From assembly GCA_033558025.1 (NCBI GenBank), contig JAUCEF010000016.1:1364001-1428000 (forward strand): a stretch of DNA of 64,000 nt, in the 5' to 3' direction. The translations under genes were made by a program, and so were the position numbers. Source of the DNA: Phytophthora sp. 'mugwort'. Taxonomy: Eukaryota > Oomycota > Peronosporomycetes > Peronosporales > Peronosporaceae. Under the pieces are notes generated by a model. That model did not search any database, was not told the origin of the DNA, and was given only the letters and a program-made list of their open reading frames with translations. Numbering within the stretch: the first letter of the stretch is position 1; each line of letters begins with the position of its first letter. Below, piece by piece: positions 50,739 through 59,771 of the stretch.

Positions 50739-52970
50739 ATGGGCAACAGCGACAGCAAGAGCAAGTTCCGCGAGAGCGTGTACAAGCTCAACAACGAAGT
50801 GATCAGTAGCAAGAACCTCGAGTTCTGGGACAAGCTATGGCGCATTCCGACCGTGGCCGAGGAGATTTTCACGCTCATCCAGCCTGACGACGTGCGCATG
50901 TTGCGCCACCAACAGCCGGAGAACCTGGCCACGATGCTCAAGCAGGCCGTCTCACAGATCGTGCAGATCGTGGACACACCCGTGCCAAAGTACTATCAGC
51001 AGGCACTTAACTGCGTGCGTGTACTTACGCGACTCGTGCCCTTTATACTCGAGGAAGGCAGTGACGAGTTCGTCGAGGAGCTCTTCTGGAGCGTGCAGGA
51101 AGAGGGGGAGAGCGTCAAGTCAGGAGAGGAGGAAGACGAGACCAAAGAGGAAATGCCGCGTGCGGAACCCCTGGCCAAGCAGATGATCCACGCCATCATG
51201 GGGCTGCTCTTCCTACCGGAGTTTACGGTCTCGATCCACGCGTACAAAGGCTACGGCGAAGAGCGACGCAGTGCCACACGCAGTGGACAAAGTACCACGA
51301 GTGGATCGTTGGTGTTCCCGTCCTTGTTGTGGCATTCGGGAGTGGGGTATCCGGATGCGAACGTGGTGAATTCCTCTAGCTACGACAAGAACAGAAAGGA
51401 GGTACTGGCGCTGCTATTGACGTGTTTCTCGAGCATTTTGTACCAGACTGCGGAGACGTGCAGCCAGTGGAAAGACCGGTTCCTGGAAGTGGCTACAGCG
51501 CCCGACTGTCCATTTGCACCGACGCTGTTTTATTCGTTGCTGAATATTGTTGTGTCATATGACCCTGTGGGCTGGGGCGTACCTTATGCTGGTTCGATCG
51601 TGTCGGATGATCGCGAATTGCTGGTCGACATCTCGCTGCAGGTGCTGCTAGTGCTACTGGATTTTGGTCAGACAACGGAGACTAATATGATGGCGACCTT
51701 GAAGCCGCAGCCGGGAAGCTCGACACCGGCAGCGAAGTCCCGCTCCTCCTCTGTCACGTCGCGCTCGTTAAACCCGGTATTTGATGGCGTGCCGAATGCT
51801 TACCGTAACCTGCTCTCTGCGCTACAGCGACCAGAAGACTTCCAGCTGATCTTCACTGGGCTTTCGCGCTTATTGAACAACTATCACCAGTCCATGAGCA
51901 CGCTGTTGCCCAACTCGATCAAGCAGATTAAGTGTCACCAAGAATTGTTGGTGCTCTTGTGGAAAATGCTGGACGAAAACAGCGAGTTCTTGCACTATGT
52001 GCTGAAAAAGGCTGATGTAAACCAGCTTGTGGTTCCGCTGCTCTTCCTCATGTACGAGGGCAGACAGGAGCCTGCCAAGGTGGGTATGATCCACATTTGC
52101 ACGTTCATTTTGCTGCTGTTGAGTGGCGAGCGTGATTTTGGCGTCAACCTTAACAAACCCTTCAACAACCACCTTCCGCTGGATCTGCCTCCGTTCTCTG
52201 GAAATCACGCGGACTTGCTGATCGTTTGCTTGCATAAGATCATTGTGAGTGGCTACGAAAAGCTCAACTCGGTGTACAATTGTTTCCTGACCATCATTTG
52301 CAACATTTCACCATACTGCAAGAAGCTCAACATGGTGTCAGCGGTTCGTCTACTGCGCTTGTTCAAACTGTTTGCACAACCGAGATACCTTTTCGACAAT
52401 GAGGCGAACCACCACCTCGTCTTTTTCCTGCTTGAGACCTTCGACAACATCATTCAGTATCAATACGAGGGCAACCAGCAAGTTGTGTACGCCATGATCC
52501 AGAACAAGAATGTCTTCTACCAACTCAATGATCTGCAACTCCCTCCTATTCGCGCCTCAACTGAGAGTCACAAGAAGGAGGGCGATGGAACTGAAAATGG
52601 AAAGGAACACCAGAAGTCTGCGGATGGCGAGTTTGTCCCTACTGTCGAGTGGCTCGCTGCCTGGAAAAAGAAGCTGCCGTTAACCACGAGTCTTCGCCTT
52701 CTTCAATACCTCGTCCCGCAGCTGGAGGAAGCCTGTCAGAAGGCTGGTGGTAGCCTGGATGAAGACGCAATGTTGTACTTCTTGCGCACGACCACGATGG
52801 TAGGCCTTTTGCCTGTGCCTCACCCCATCGTGATCAGGAAGTACCAGATCAACCAGTTTACGCACTTGTGGTTCACTACGTTCACGTGGGGTGTCATCTT
52901 CCTGCGGAACCAAGTGCTTCCCCTCTTTGACGGCGGTGCCATTACCCTATTCACCATCAGCGTCCTATAA
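50739..52970 (+). CDS. HID1: HID1-family protein, 743 aa
   Basis: A single exon from the ATG at 50,739 to the TAA at 52,970. The start MGNSDSKSKF is a strong N-myristoylation signal shared with animal HID1. It is followed by the family-typical NLEFWDKLWRIPTVAEEIF, NLATMLKQAVSQIV, CVRVLTRLVPFILE and a C-terminal WFTTFTWGVIFLRNQVLPLF block. In animals HID1 is a peripheral Golgi/trans-Golgi protein needed for dense-core vesicle formation and protein sorting; in oomycetes a role in Golgi or endosomal sorting is inference. Helical-repeat composition throughout; a Lys/Glu-rich insert at about residues 605-630. It is convergent with the 5-phosphatase gene 234 bp away. Confidence 0.93.
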   Translation: MGNSDSKSKFRESVYKLNNEVISSKNLEFWDKLWRIPTVAEEIFTLIQPDDVRMLRHQQPENLATMLKQAVSQIVQIVDTPVPKYYQQALNCVRVLTRLVPFILEEGSDEFVEELFWSVQEEGESVKSGEEEDETKEEMPRAEPLAKQMIHAIMGLLFLPEFTVSIHAYKGYGEERRSATRSGQSTTSGSLVFPSLLWHSGVGYPDANVVNSSSYDKNRKEVLALLLTCFSSILYQTAETCSQWKDRFLEVATAPDCPFAPTLFYSLLNIVVSYDPVGWGVPYAGSIVSDDRELLVDISLQVLLVLLDFGQTTETNMMATLKPQPGSSTPAAKSRSSSVTSRSLNPVFDGVPNAYRNLLSALQRPEDFQLIFTGLSRLLNNYHQSMSTLLPNSIKQIKCHQELLVLLWKMLDENSEFLHYVLKKADVNQLVVPLLFLMYEGRQEPAKVGMIHICTFILLLLSGERDFGVNLNKPFNNHLPLDLPPFSGNHADLLIVCLHKIIVSGYEKLNSVYNCFLTIICNISPYCKKLNMVSAVRLLRLFKLFAQPRYLFDNEANHHLVFFLLETFDNIIQYQYEGNQQVVYAMIQNKNVFYQLNDLQLPPIRASTESHKKEGDGTENGKEHQKSADGEFVPTVEWLAAWKKKLPLTTSLRLLQYLVPQLEEACQKAGGSLDEDAMLYFLRTTTMVGLLPVPHPIVIRKYQINQFTHLWFTTFTWGVIFLRNQVLPLFDGGAITLFTISVL

Positions 52971-53204
52971 AGAAGAAAGGTACATGGTAGTCAATGAAAG
53001 CTCGGATGTGTCTGTCACGGCCGAAGTGGACAGGCTGTAGGCGTTTAATGAAACAGCGAGTTAGATATTTGAGTAAGTGTTGCAATGCTTTCGTGCAGCG
53101 TAGAAAGGGGCGTATTGATACAACTCGAGCTCTGTCGGGACTGTCCTAGCTGCTTGTAGTCTGCAGGAGTCGCCATTCGTTAGAAAACCTGCGTAATGTT
53201 TCTG

Positions 53205-55900
53205 TCACGGCATTGGCACCGACAGGAAGTGAAGAAGGAACTTCTCCATCTTTTCTGCTCGCTGAGCTGCGGTGGCTTGCGCAGCCTCGCATTCGTGTGC
53301 ATTCCGACGAAGCCGCTCCTCAGGGACCAGCATACTCGACTGATTTGAGGCTACACTTGACACGGTCGAGGCTGTAGATGAACTTGAGTTTGGCTGCTGG
53401 TGCTCGTCCAGCGCCAGTACACGCCCCACACTATAAGTCGAGTGGTTCAATTCTTTCCCCAAGTTTAGCCGGCATGGTGACACGAGACACCGACCGAAAA
53501 CAAACGCGAGCTTTTCGGGTGATAGTTTGTTTGTAGCGCTGTGTTTAAGCACTTCTCGCAAGAAGGACACGAGATACACCACCACGTTGTACCGCACTGG
53601 AGGTAAACCATCGAGCAAGGCTCGACATCCTTGTGCCATGTTGCCATTCGTACTTGCGACTGCGGCTGCCAAGGCTTCATCTGACACTACACTTTGTCGT
53701 AAAGCTTGTAGCCAGCGAACGAGTAGCTCCGCCGTCGAGTATCCGCTGTGTTGTGGAAATGAACAACCCGTGTCCAGAGCTTCTCGTAGCTGGACAATCT
53801 CCATCTTACTACCTGCTTCAACAAACAAATTCTTTTCTTGCATGTAGTTCTCGTATATGTCGTTTACCATTCGCCAGAGTTCCTTTGGCACCTTCTGTGC
53901 ATCGCTCGTTGACGTCGGACTCGGTGGTGCATTTGATGGCTGAGAAGAGATCAGTGAGTTCGCATCGACGCCTGTTGCTCCGCCAACCCAAACGCTAAAC
54001 ACTGAAGCTGCAGGAGAGCGTGTCGCTGTGAACTTGGCTTGGCGAATAGGCTCCAAACACGATACTAACTGCTCAAGAGAGCTACCGAAGCAGGAATTTG
54101 CGTATTGCCCTGATACGACCAAGAAGTAATCGCGTCCATTCTCAACACGCAAGATCATTGTGTCATCAAGTGTTTCCTCACCGCTTGTGAGTCCATGGGC
54201 AACTAACTCATCCACGAGAGCTGTGATACGAATCTCCATCTTCTCCCGCGGCGGAATCATGCCAAACATTGGTACAACGTTCAGCCATGACTTGCATATC
54301 GTGACATCCTCCAGCTTTGGAATGAAACGGAAATGCGCCACAACGAGTCCTGTGTTTTCAATGACCACTTTCTTGCTCTGCTCCACACCAAATTTTAGCT
54401 CCGAAAAGGAAAACACACCGCTGCTGGCTGTAGTGCCGTCCTGTTGAAGCAAGCGAACCTTAGGCATGTTCTCATTCTCCCATTTGTCGAGCTGCATCAT
54501 GATTTCACGGATAACCTCGCTTTTCTTGGACTCGACTTGGTACTTTACCTGTATATCGAAAAAAGCATGGACTGGCTTGTGATCGGAGAGATCTAAAGCA
54601 GGAACGGACATGTAGCTGCGAAGCTTCACGTCGGATGAATGCTTCGCTCTCCACAGCACTCGATCGCACCATGCTGGGGCTCGGAGTTTCTTTTCAGGAC
54701 GCTTCTCATACTCGGACGTGCCAGCCTGGAACTTGTACGTCGGAGGAAACGTAAGCGGGCCTTCTTCAAACCCGTTCAACACTCTTCCTGCGCGTCGCTC
54801 GTTCATTAGTTGATCATGTGGCACCAGCTCATTCAACGATCGCCCACTTTCTACAAGACGAAAAACCTCCTCAGTTGTCATAGTATCTTGGATGCGATAG
54901 TTAAGATCACCAATCCAGAATACGAAATCATGGTTCAGAATAGACGGTTCACCGCTCCAAATCCTTCCACTGTTCACGCAATCACTCCCATTAGAATGCA
55001 ACGACTTCATAAAGACCTCCACAATAGCATACTGCGCCAAACGTACCTTATGTTTTGTACCGAGCCATCCTCGGCGATGTCCTCAAACTGAATCTTACTC
55101 AGAATATTGAGATAGTCAGCATTCCTCCCGGCCACATTGTCTCGGTGTGCAGCCAAATGTGCGCACACGAAGCAGAGCGTGCTATTATAGAACTTGAGCC
55201 TCACCGCCGCGCCTCCTTTATTGCCCATGACGCCCATAATCCCCACTCCGGCAGTAGCTCCCTTGATCTCCTGGACATGGTCCCAATGGTTGGTTCTGAC
55301 GAACACCAGCAGTAGAATCCCCACCAAGTGTTTCTCCAGCACCACTCTGTATTGTACGGGGGCCTCTGAAGCTCCCGAACCGACTGCAGACACTCCAATA
55401 TGGCGGTTCAATGCTGTCAGCACCGCCTCTTCCCATGCCGAGCTGCGCTGCACTGTTAACGTGCTGTTGACCACGACGTTGACGGCGTTCAGGTCCACGA
55501 TCTCCTGGAATCCTAAGGCCACAATGTCGGGCGGTTCTTGTACCGCGGAAGGTTGCAGCCAATGGACGATCTTGGAGGCTTCCGCCGGTGTCAGCGGCTT
55601 CTTGGCGTTAACGTTCCACGTGCCCGTGACGACGCGCGTGGGGCGGAACTCCGTGTACGAGGCCTGGCGCAGCTGCAACTGCTGCTGGATCCAGTCCTCA
55701 CGGATGATGTTCATCACCACGGGGTTATAATACTTGCCGTTGACCGCCGCCTGAGACGCGGATGAGGCTGTAGAGGTTGTTGAGGAAAAGGGCGCGCCGA
55801 GAAACTCGGGCTCACAGCTGCTTCGAGGACCGAGGGACGACGTCATGGCGGCAGGAGACGGAAACACCGCCGCAGCAGACGGGAGCCCACGAGTAGCCAT
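53205..55900 (-). CDS. OCRL/INPP5B-type inositol polyphosphate 5-phosphatase with RhoGAP-like domain, 872 aa
   Basis: Exons 55,900-55,047 and 54,969-53,205 flank a 77-nt GTACGT...CAG intron and total 2,619 nt in frame. The product should remove the 5-phosphate from PI(4,5)P2 and related lipids. The IPPc domain (about residues 85-395) has GTWNVNAKKP, FQEIVDLNAVN, KGGAAVRLKF, CAHLAAH, FWIGDLNYRI, PAWCDRVLW and SDHKPVHAFF, all catalytic motifs being intact. An ASH domain follows (FSELKFGVEQSKKVVIENTG onward, about 440-560). A RhoGAP-like domain (from VPKELWRMVNDIYENYM, about 620-830) lacks the arginine finger (VEAGSKMEIVQLREAL), as in OCRL, so it is probably a binding module. It is divergent from the sorting nexin gene. 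Confidence 0.95.
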
Positions 55901-56191
55901 GGAGGGAGGACGGGTGGAGGAGTTACCTAAAGCAGTGTCGCCTCTCGTGCTTCACGTCTGGTGCCTCTTTGGATGCGGAACGTCAGTCGTTACGCCGTTT
56001 CATACATGACTTGTATAAGGTACATGCACAATCTACAAATGTTCCGGGTTTTGTAGTTAATTATAGGTTCATCTAGCTGGTTAGGGCTGTGTTCTGCTCA
56101 TGAAGAATGTCTTAATTCCAGTACAGTACTACATACAACCCGCAGACGAAGAAGCCGAGGGTCACATTTGACAACTATCTCTTCGGTGGTA
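55901..56191. promoter_or_regulatory. Shared divergent upstream region of the 5-phosphatase and sorting nexin genes
   Basis: Only 291 bp separate the two start codons, so promoters and 5' UTRs overlap or abut. No clear TATA or initiator could be assigned. Confidence 0.45.
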
Positions 56192-57811
56192 ATGGAGGGG
56201 CGCAACGGCAAGTGGGTGAACGTGGACTACACTAACCGCATCATGGAGGAGTCGGCGGTGCTGTCTACCCCAGCCACGAACCCGAGCAGTGCCGGGCTGG
56301 ACGACCTGACACCTTTCCTCCCGGCGACTGACGGCCGCGGCGTGTCATCTTTGACCTCATCCACGGCGTCCTCCGCGCGATCAGACGCCCCGTCCAATAT
56401 TCAGGTGGCCGTAAGCGAGCCCGTGAAGCAGGGCGAGGGCATGAACGCCTACATCTCATACAAGATCAGCACCACGACCACGCGGCCGCAGTTTTCCAAG
56501 AGCTCCTTCTCTGTTGTCCGTCGCTACAGCGACTTCGTGTGGATCCATGGCCACCTGAACGCCATGTATCCCGGTGTAGTGGTACCACCTTTGCCAGAGA
56601 AACTCCTGGTTGGAAGGTTCTCGCCCGAGTTCGTTGAGAGCAGACGTCGAGCGCTGCAGCTTTTCCTGCACCGCTGTTGTCTGCATCCGGAGTTGCAACA
56701 TAGCGAGCATCTCACGACCTTCTTGGAGGCCAGCGAAGACCAGTTGCAGGCGTTCCGGAAGGATCCGCGTCATGTGGCGCCCAATGCCCAGCGGGGTGTA
56801 CTGTTCCAATGGCTGGACGACACAGTCAACACAATCTCGTCGTCGTTGATCACGCCCACGACGAACTTGCCCAAGACGCCGGCGGATATTGAAGTGGAGG
56901 ATATGATGGCGTACATTGAAGGGTTGGAGCCTGTCATGACGGGGCTGCATAAGCATGCTCATGGACTGACGAAAAGGGCGCGAGAGATTGCGGATGGACT
57001 CTTCGAGTTTGGCGTGTCGTTTACGTTGCTGGGAAAGTCAGAAGAGAACCCGTCGCTTCAGGAAGGACTGAATCATATTGGACACTGCTCTGATAAGCTC
57101 TCAATTTTAGCGGCTGAACATGCTGAGCGGGAGGCGCTGCACTTTGAAGAACCGATCTTTGACTACATTCGACTGGTTGGGGCTGTGAAGGCTGCGTTGC
57201 AAAAGCGCAACGAAGTGAGATGTGCATACGGCGCTGCTGTGGCTAATCTGGAGGCTAAGGAAGCCGCGTTGTCGAAGCTCTTGAGCCATGCGCGAGGTGG
57301 TTCCTCGGAAGAGAAGGCGCAGCTCGCGGAGAGCGAAGTGCGCACGGCGCAGCAGCAAATGGAAGATGCGAAACTCGAGGACGATATCGTAACGGAGCGT
57401 GTGCTGCGTGAAGTGGAACGGTTCAAGCGTGAGAAGTTGGCGGACTTTAAGCACATCATATTGGACTACATCGAGATGCAGATCGAGTACAGCAAAAAGG
57501 TCGAGGACGAGTGGCAGAAAGTCATTCCGCAGCTCGTGATGATCCATGTGGAGAATGGCGGGTCCCCGTTGTCCTCAATGAACCCTATCTCGGAAGCCAT
57601 CACCAATGGAGCTTTCCACGAGCAGGAGACACCTACGACATCTCTTGGACCGATGATTCAAGAGGATTACATTCCGTCGGACGGCCATTTGGCGGATAGC
57701 CTCTCGGATCTGACGCTGATGGCAAACGACGACGTGGACGAGGACCCGTTTCAGCGCTCCCCTTACGGTTCCCGGCCTATGGAAGACTCGAACCCGGACG
57801 TGTCACTATAG
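56192..57811 (+). CDS. PX-BAR sorting nexin (SNX1/2/Vps5-like), 539 aa
   Basis: A single exon. The first ATG of the frame is at 56,192 (MEGRNGKWVNVDY); the TAG ends at 57,811. Residues about 70-182 form a PX domain that binds phosphoinositides, chiefly PI3P: FSVVRRYSDFVWIHGHLNAM with the RRYSDF basic/aromatic pair, VVPPLPEKLLVGRF (PPK/L loop), and SRRRALQLFLHRCCLHPELQ. Residues about 215-460 are a helical BAR-type dimerisation region (MMAYIEGLEPVMTGLHKHAH to FKHIILDYIEMQIEYSKKVE) that senses curved membrane. The acidic C-terminal tail is unstructured. It should act on endosomal tubules, possibly with retromer. It is convergent with the cysteine protease gene, 90 bp between stops. Confidence 0.92.
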   Translation: MEGRNGKWVNVDYTNRIMEESAVLSTPATNPSSAGLDDLTPFLPATDGRGVSSLTSSTASSARSDAPSNIQVAVSEPVKQGEGMNAYISYKISTTTTRPQFSKSSFSVVRRYSDFVWIHGHLNAMYPGVVVPPLPEKLLVGRFSPEFVESRRRALQLFLHRCCLHPELQHSEHLTTFLEASEDQLQAFRKDPRHVAPNAQRGVLFQWLDDTVNTISSSLITPTTNLPKTPADIEVEDMMAYIEGLEPVMTGLHKHAHGLTKRAREIADGLFEFGVSFTLLGKSEENPSLQEGLNHIGHCSDKLSILAAEHAEREALHFEEPIFDYIRLVGAVKAALQKRNEVRCAYGAAVANLEAKEAALSKLLSHARGGSSEEKAQLAESEVRTAQQQMEDAKLEDDIVTERVLREVERFKREKLADFKHIILDYIEMQIEYSKKVEDEWQKVIPQLVMIHVENGGSPLSSMNPISEAITNGAFHEQETPTTSLGPMIQEDYIPSDGHLADSLSDLTLMANDDVDEDPFQRSPYGSRPMEDSNPDVSL

Positions 57812-57901
57812 GGGAGAGAGGCTTCCGTGACATAAGCGTCTTGTGTGGGCGGTCGACTTTATTTTAATGTAAGCAAGAAAACGTAATGCTGTTGTGTGTG
57901 T

Positions 57902-59416
57902 CTATTGTCGAGTGTGTCCATGCTGCTGGCGTCGGGTATTGCGTTGTGCAAGTGCCGCAGCGATCTGATCCCGGGAAGGCAGTGTCCACCGGGCATAGAT
58001 GTCTTGATAGCGCAGCTCTCCAGCGGCTTCCTTGCGATTTTGAATGAACTCCGTAGTATGATAGAGGGCCACACCAGCTACAACACTGAGAACGGTGCAA
58101 AGCACTAGCATCATAATCTGGTTGCCTGAGAGTCCTAGCAGCTTCATGAGCGAAAGCGGCTCGAGCTTTAATGTGGGTACAGCACATGTAAGTTCGCCAC
58201 TGGTTGCGTTCGAGCCGACGGTGAGGTTCACAGGGTAATCTGCATACCGATAGAGGTTACACGGGCCGTTGTTGCCCACGGTACTGCCACGAGCTATGCG
58301 CATGTAGCCATCCTCACCCCACATGGTGCCCCAGGTATTGCGGATGATCCAAAACTTTTCGCCGGTATCAGTCTCACCGAAGCCCACGACCACCACAGCG
58401 TGGTTTACCTCCTTCCCGTCGCTAAGACAGTCTTGAGCATCGTAAATTCCACCGGCATAATGGCGGAAGCCATCTCCTGCGGCATCAATGTTCGCCGTCA
58501 CTGGGCCAGAGGTCACCGCTTTAAGCAGCGCCTTCTCACTCGTAGCCACCACCTTGTAGTCTGACACATTCGACTCCCAAGCCACAGCCACTTCAGTAGT
58601 GAGCGAAGAGGAGCAATGCGGATCTGTCTCGTTCGTCGCCATCACGTACGGATAGATACTGCCACACGAAAGGCCGTGAGGCTTCACTAGCTGTAGATAC
58701 ATGTATGTGAGGAACGGCATGCCACCCGAGCAACCGTCCGACGAGCTGGTCATGTTGTCCTCAAACTTGCTCTTAACATGATCCAAATCTGCCGAGCAGC
58801 TCAGCACCTGCTCCACACTCAAAGGTGATGCTTGTACATCGTTCTCGATAGCATATCTCGACTCCACCGCCGCTACGCCCGCGAACGCCCAGCAGCTACC
58901 GCACGTTCCCTGGTTCTTGATCGGCGTCACATACTTGCCACCGTCTTTGGTAGTCCAGTCGAGCTCCTTCGGCACTTCGATATTTTCCTCCCCATCGTCA
59001 CTCTCACTCGACCCTTCGTCCAAATCAAATGTACTAGTGATCTGCTTGCCTCTGTTGGCGCCTCTCGTCGGCAGTTTCTGCTTGTGCTTCCTACTTGGGG
59101 AGCCTCTGTCTGGTCTAGAGCTCAGAAAGGCTCGGTACTGCTCGTCCGTTAAGTCGCTGAGCTCGTTGTACCCCATAAAGTAGCTCTTCTTGCCCGCTGC
59201 GTGCTCTGCGTTGGCCTCGTCCACCACTCGCGAAGTGTTGGCCAAAGCCTCGGCCCTCATCTCATCTGAAGCTCTGACAGGCCCTAGGAGCACGCGCCGA
59301 TGCGTACGCGTCTGTGCATGATATAAACGCAGCTCGAACTCGTTCACTGACTGCATGGCGGCGGCTGTAACTTCCCGGAGAGCACAAAACAGCCCTAAAA
59401 GGCTCCAAATGTGCAT
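57902..59416 (-). CDS. Papain-family (C1A) cysteine protease with C-terminal membrane anchor, 504 aa
   Basis: A single exon. Residues 1-20 form a signal peptide. About 29-97 is an I29-like inhibitor prodomain (GYNELSDLTDEQYRAF). A Ser/Lys/acidic linker with DEGSSESDDGEEN precedes the mature domain at about residue 149 (VPKELDWTT). The catalytic residues are all present: Gln169 and Cys175 in NQGTCGSCWAF, His339 in EVNHAVVVVGFG, Asn360 in IIRNTWGTMWGEDGYMRI. The GCSGG motif and paired cysteines of cathepsin-like enzymes are seen. A hydrophobic segment at about 434-453 (QIMMLVLCTVLSVVAGVALY) gives a type I membrane topology with a basic cytosolic tail, unusual for cathepsins outside oomycetes. 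Probable place is the vacuole/lysosome or cell surface. Confidence 0.95.
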   Translation of the reverse strand: MHIWSLLGLFCALREVTAAAMQSVNEFELRLYHAQTRTHRRVLLGPVRASDEMRAEALANTSRVVDEANAEHAAGKKSYFMGYNELSDLTDEQYRAFLSSRPDRGSPSRKHKQKLPTRGANRGKQITSTFDLDEGSSESDDGEENIEVPKELDWTTKDGGKYVTPIKNQGTCGSCWAFAGVAAVESRYAIENDVQASPLSVEQVLSCSADLDHVKSKFEDNMTSSSDGCSGGMPFLTYMYLQLVKPHGLSCGSIYPYVMATNETDPHCSSSLTTEVAVAWESNVSDYKVVATSEKALLKAVTSGPVTANIDAAGDGFRHYAGGIYDAQDCLSDGKEVNHAVVVVGFGETDTGEKFWIIRNTWGTMWGEDGYMRIARGSTVGNNGPCNLYRYADYPVNLTVGSNATSGELTCAVPTLKLEPLSLMKLLGLSGNQIMMLVLCTVLSVVAGVALYHTTEFIQNRKEAAGELRYQDIYARWTLPSRDQIAAALAQRNTRRQQHGHTRQ

Positions 59417-59771
59417 CGTTTCGGTCGTGTGCAGCGAGTTTTAAAGGTTAAGAGCGGGAATTGGCACCGCGGGATGAGGTGAAACAGCCGATAAGCAATA
59501 TAAGTGGAGGACTGAGCACGACGGAGAGCCCGAGAAGCAGTGTCAAGCTTTCAGGAAGAGGCGGCAGGTCCTGACGTACGCCTGCGGGCATGAAGGTTGG
59601 TTATTATTCCAGTGGATACTTTCAGTTGTGCCGGAATAATAGTTTCTATGCTCACTTGAAATGAGTAACAGAATATAATGATATGAGGCAGACATTACAG
59701 TACACCGAAAAATACTTGCTGATTTGCCGATTTATCTGTTAAGAGGGGGACCTGGGTTCAATTCGCGCACT

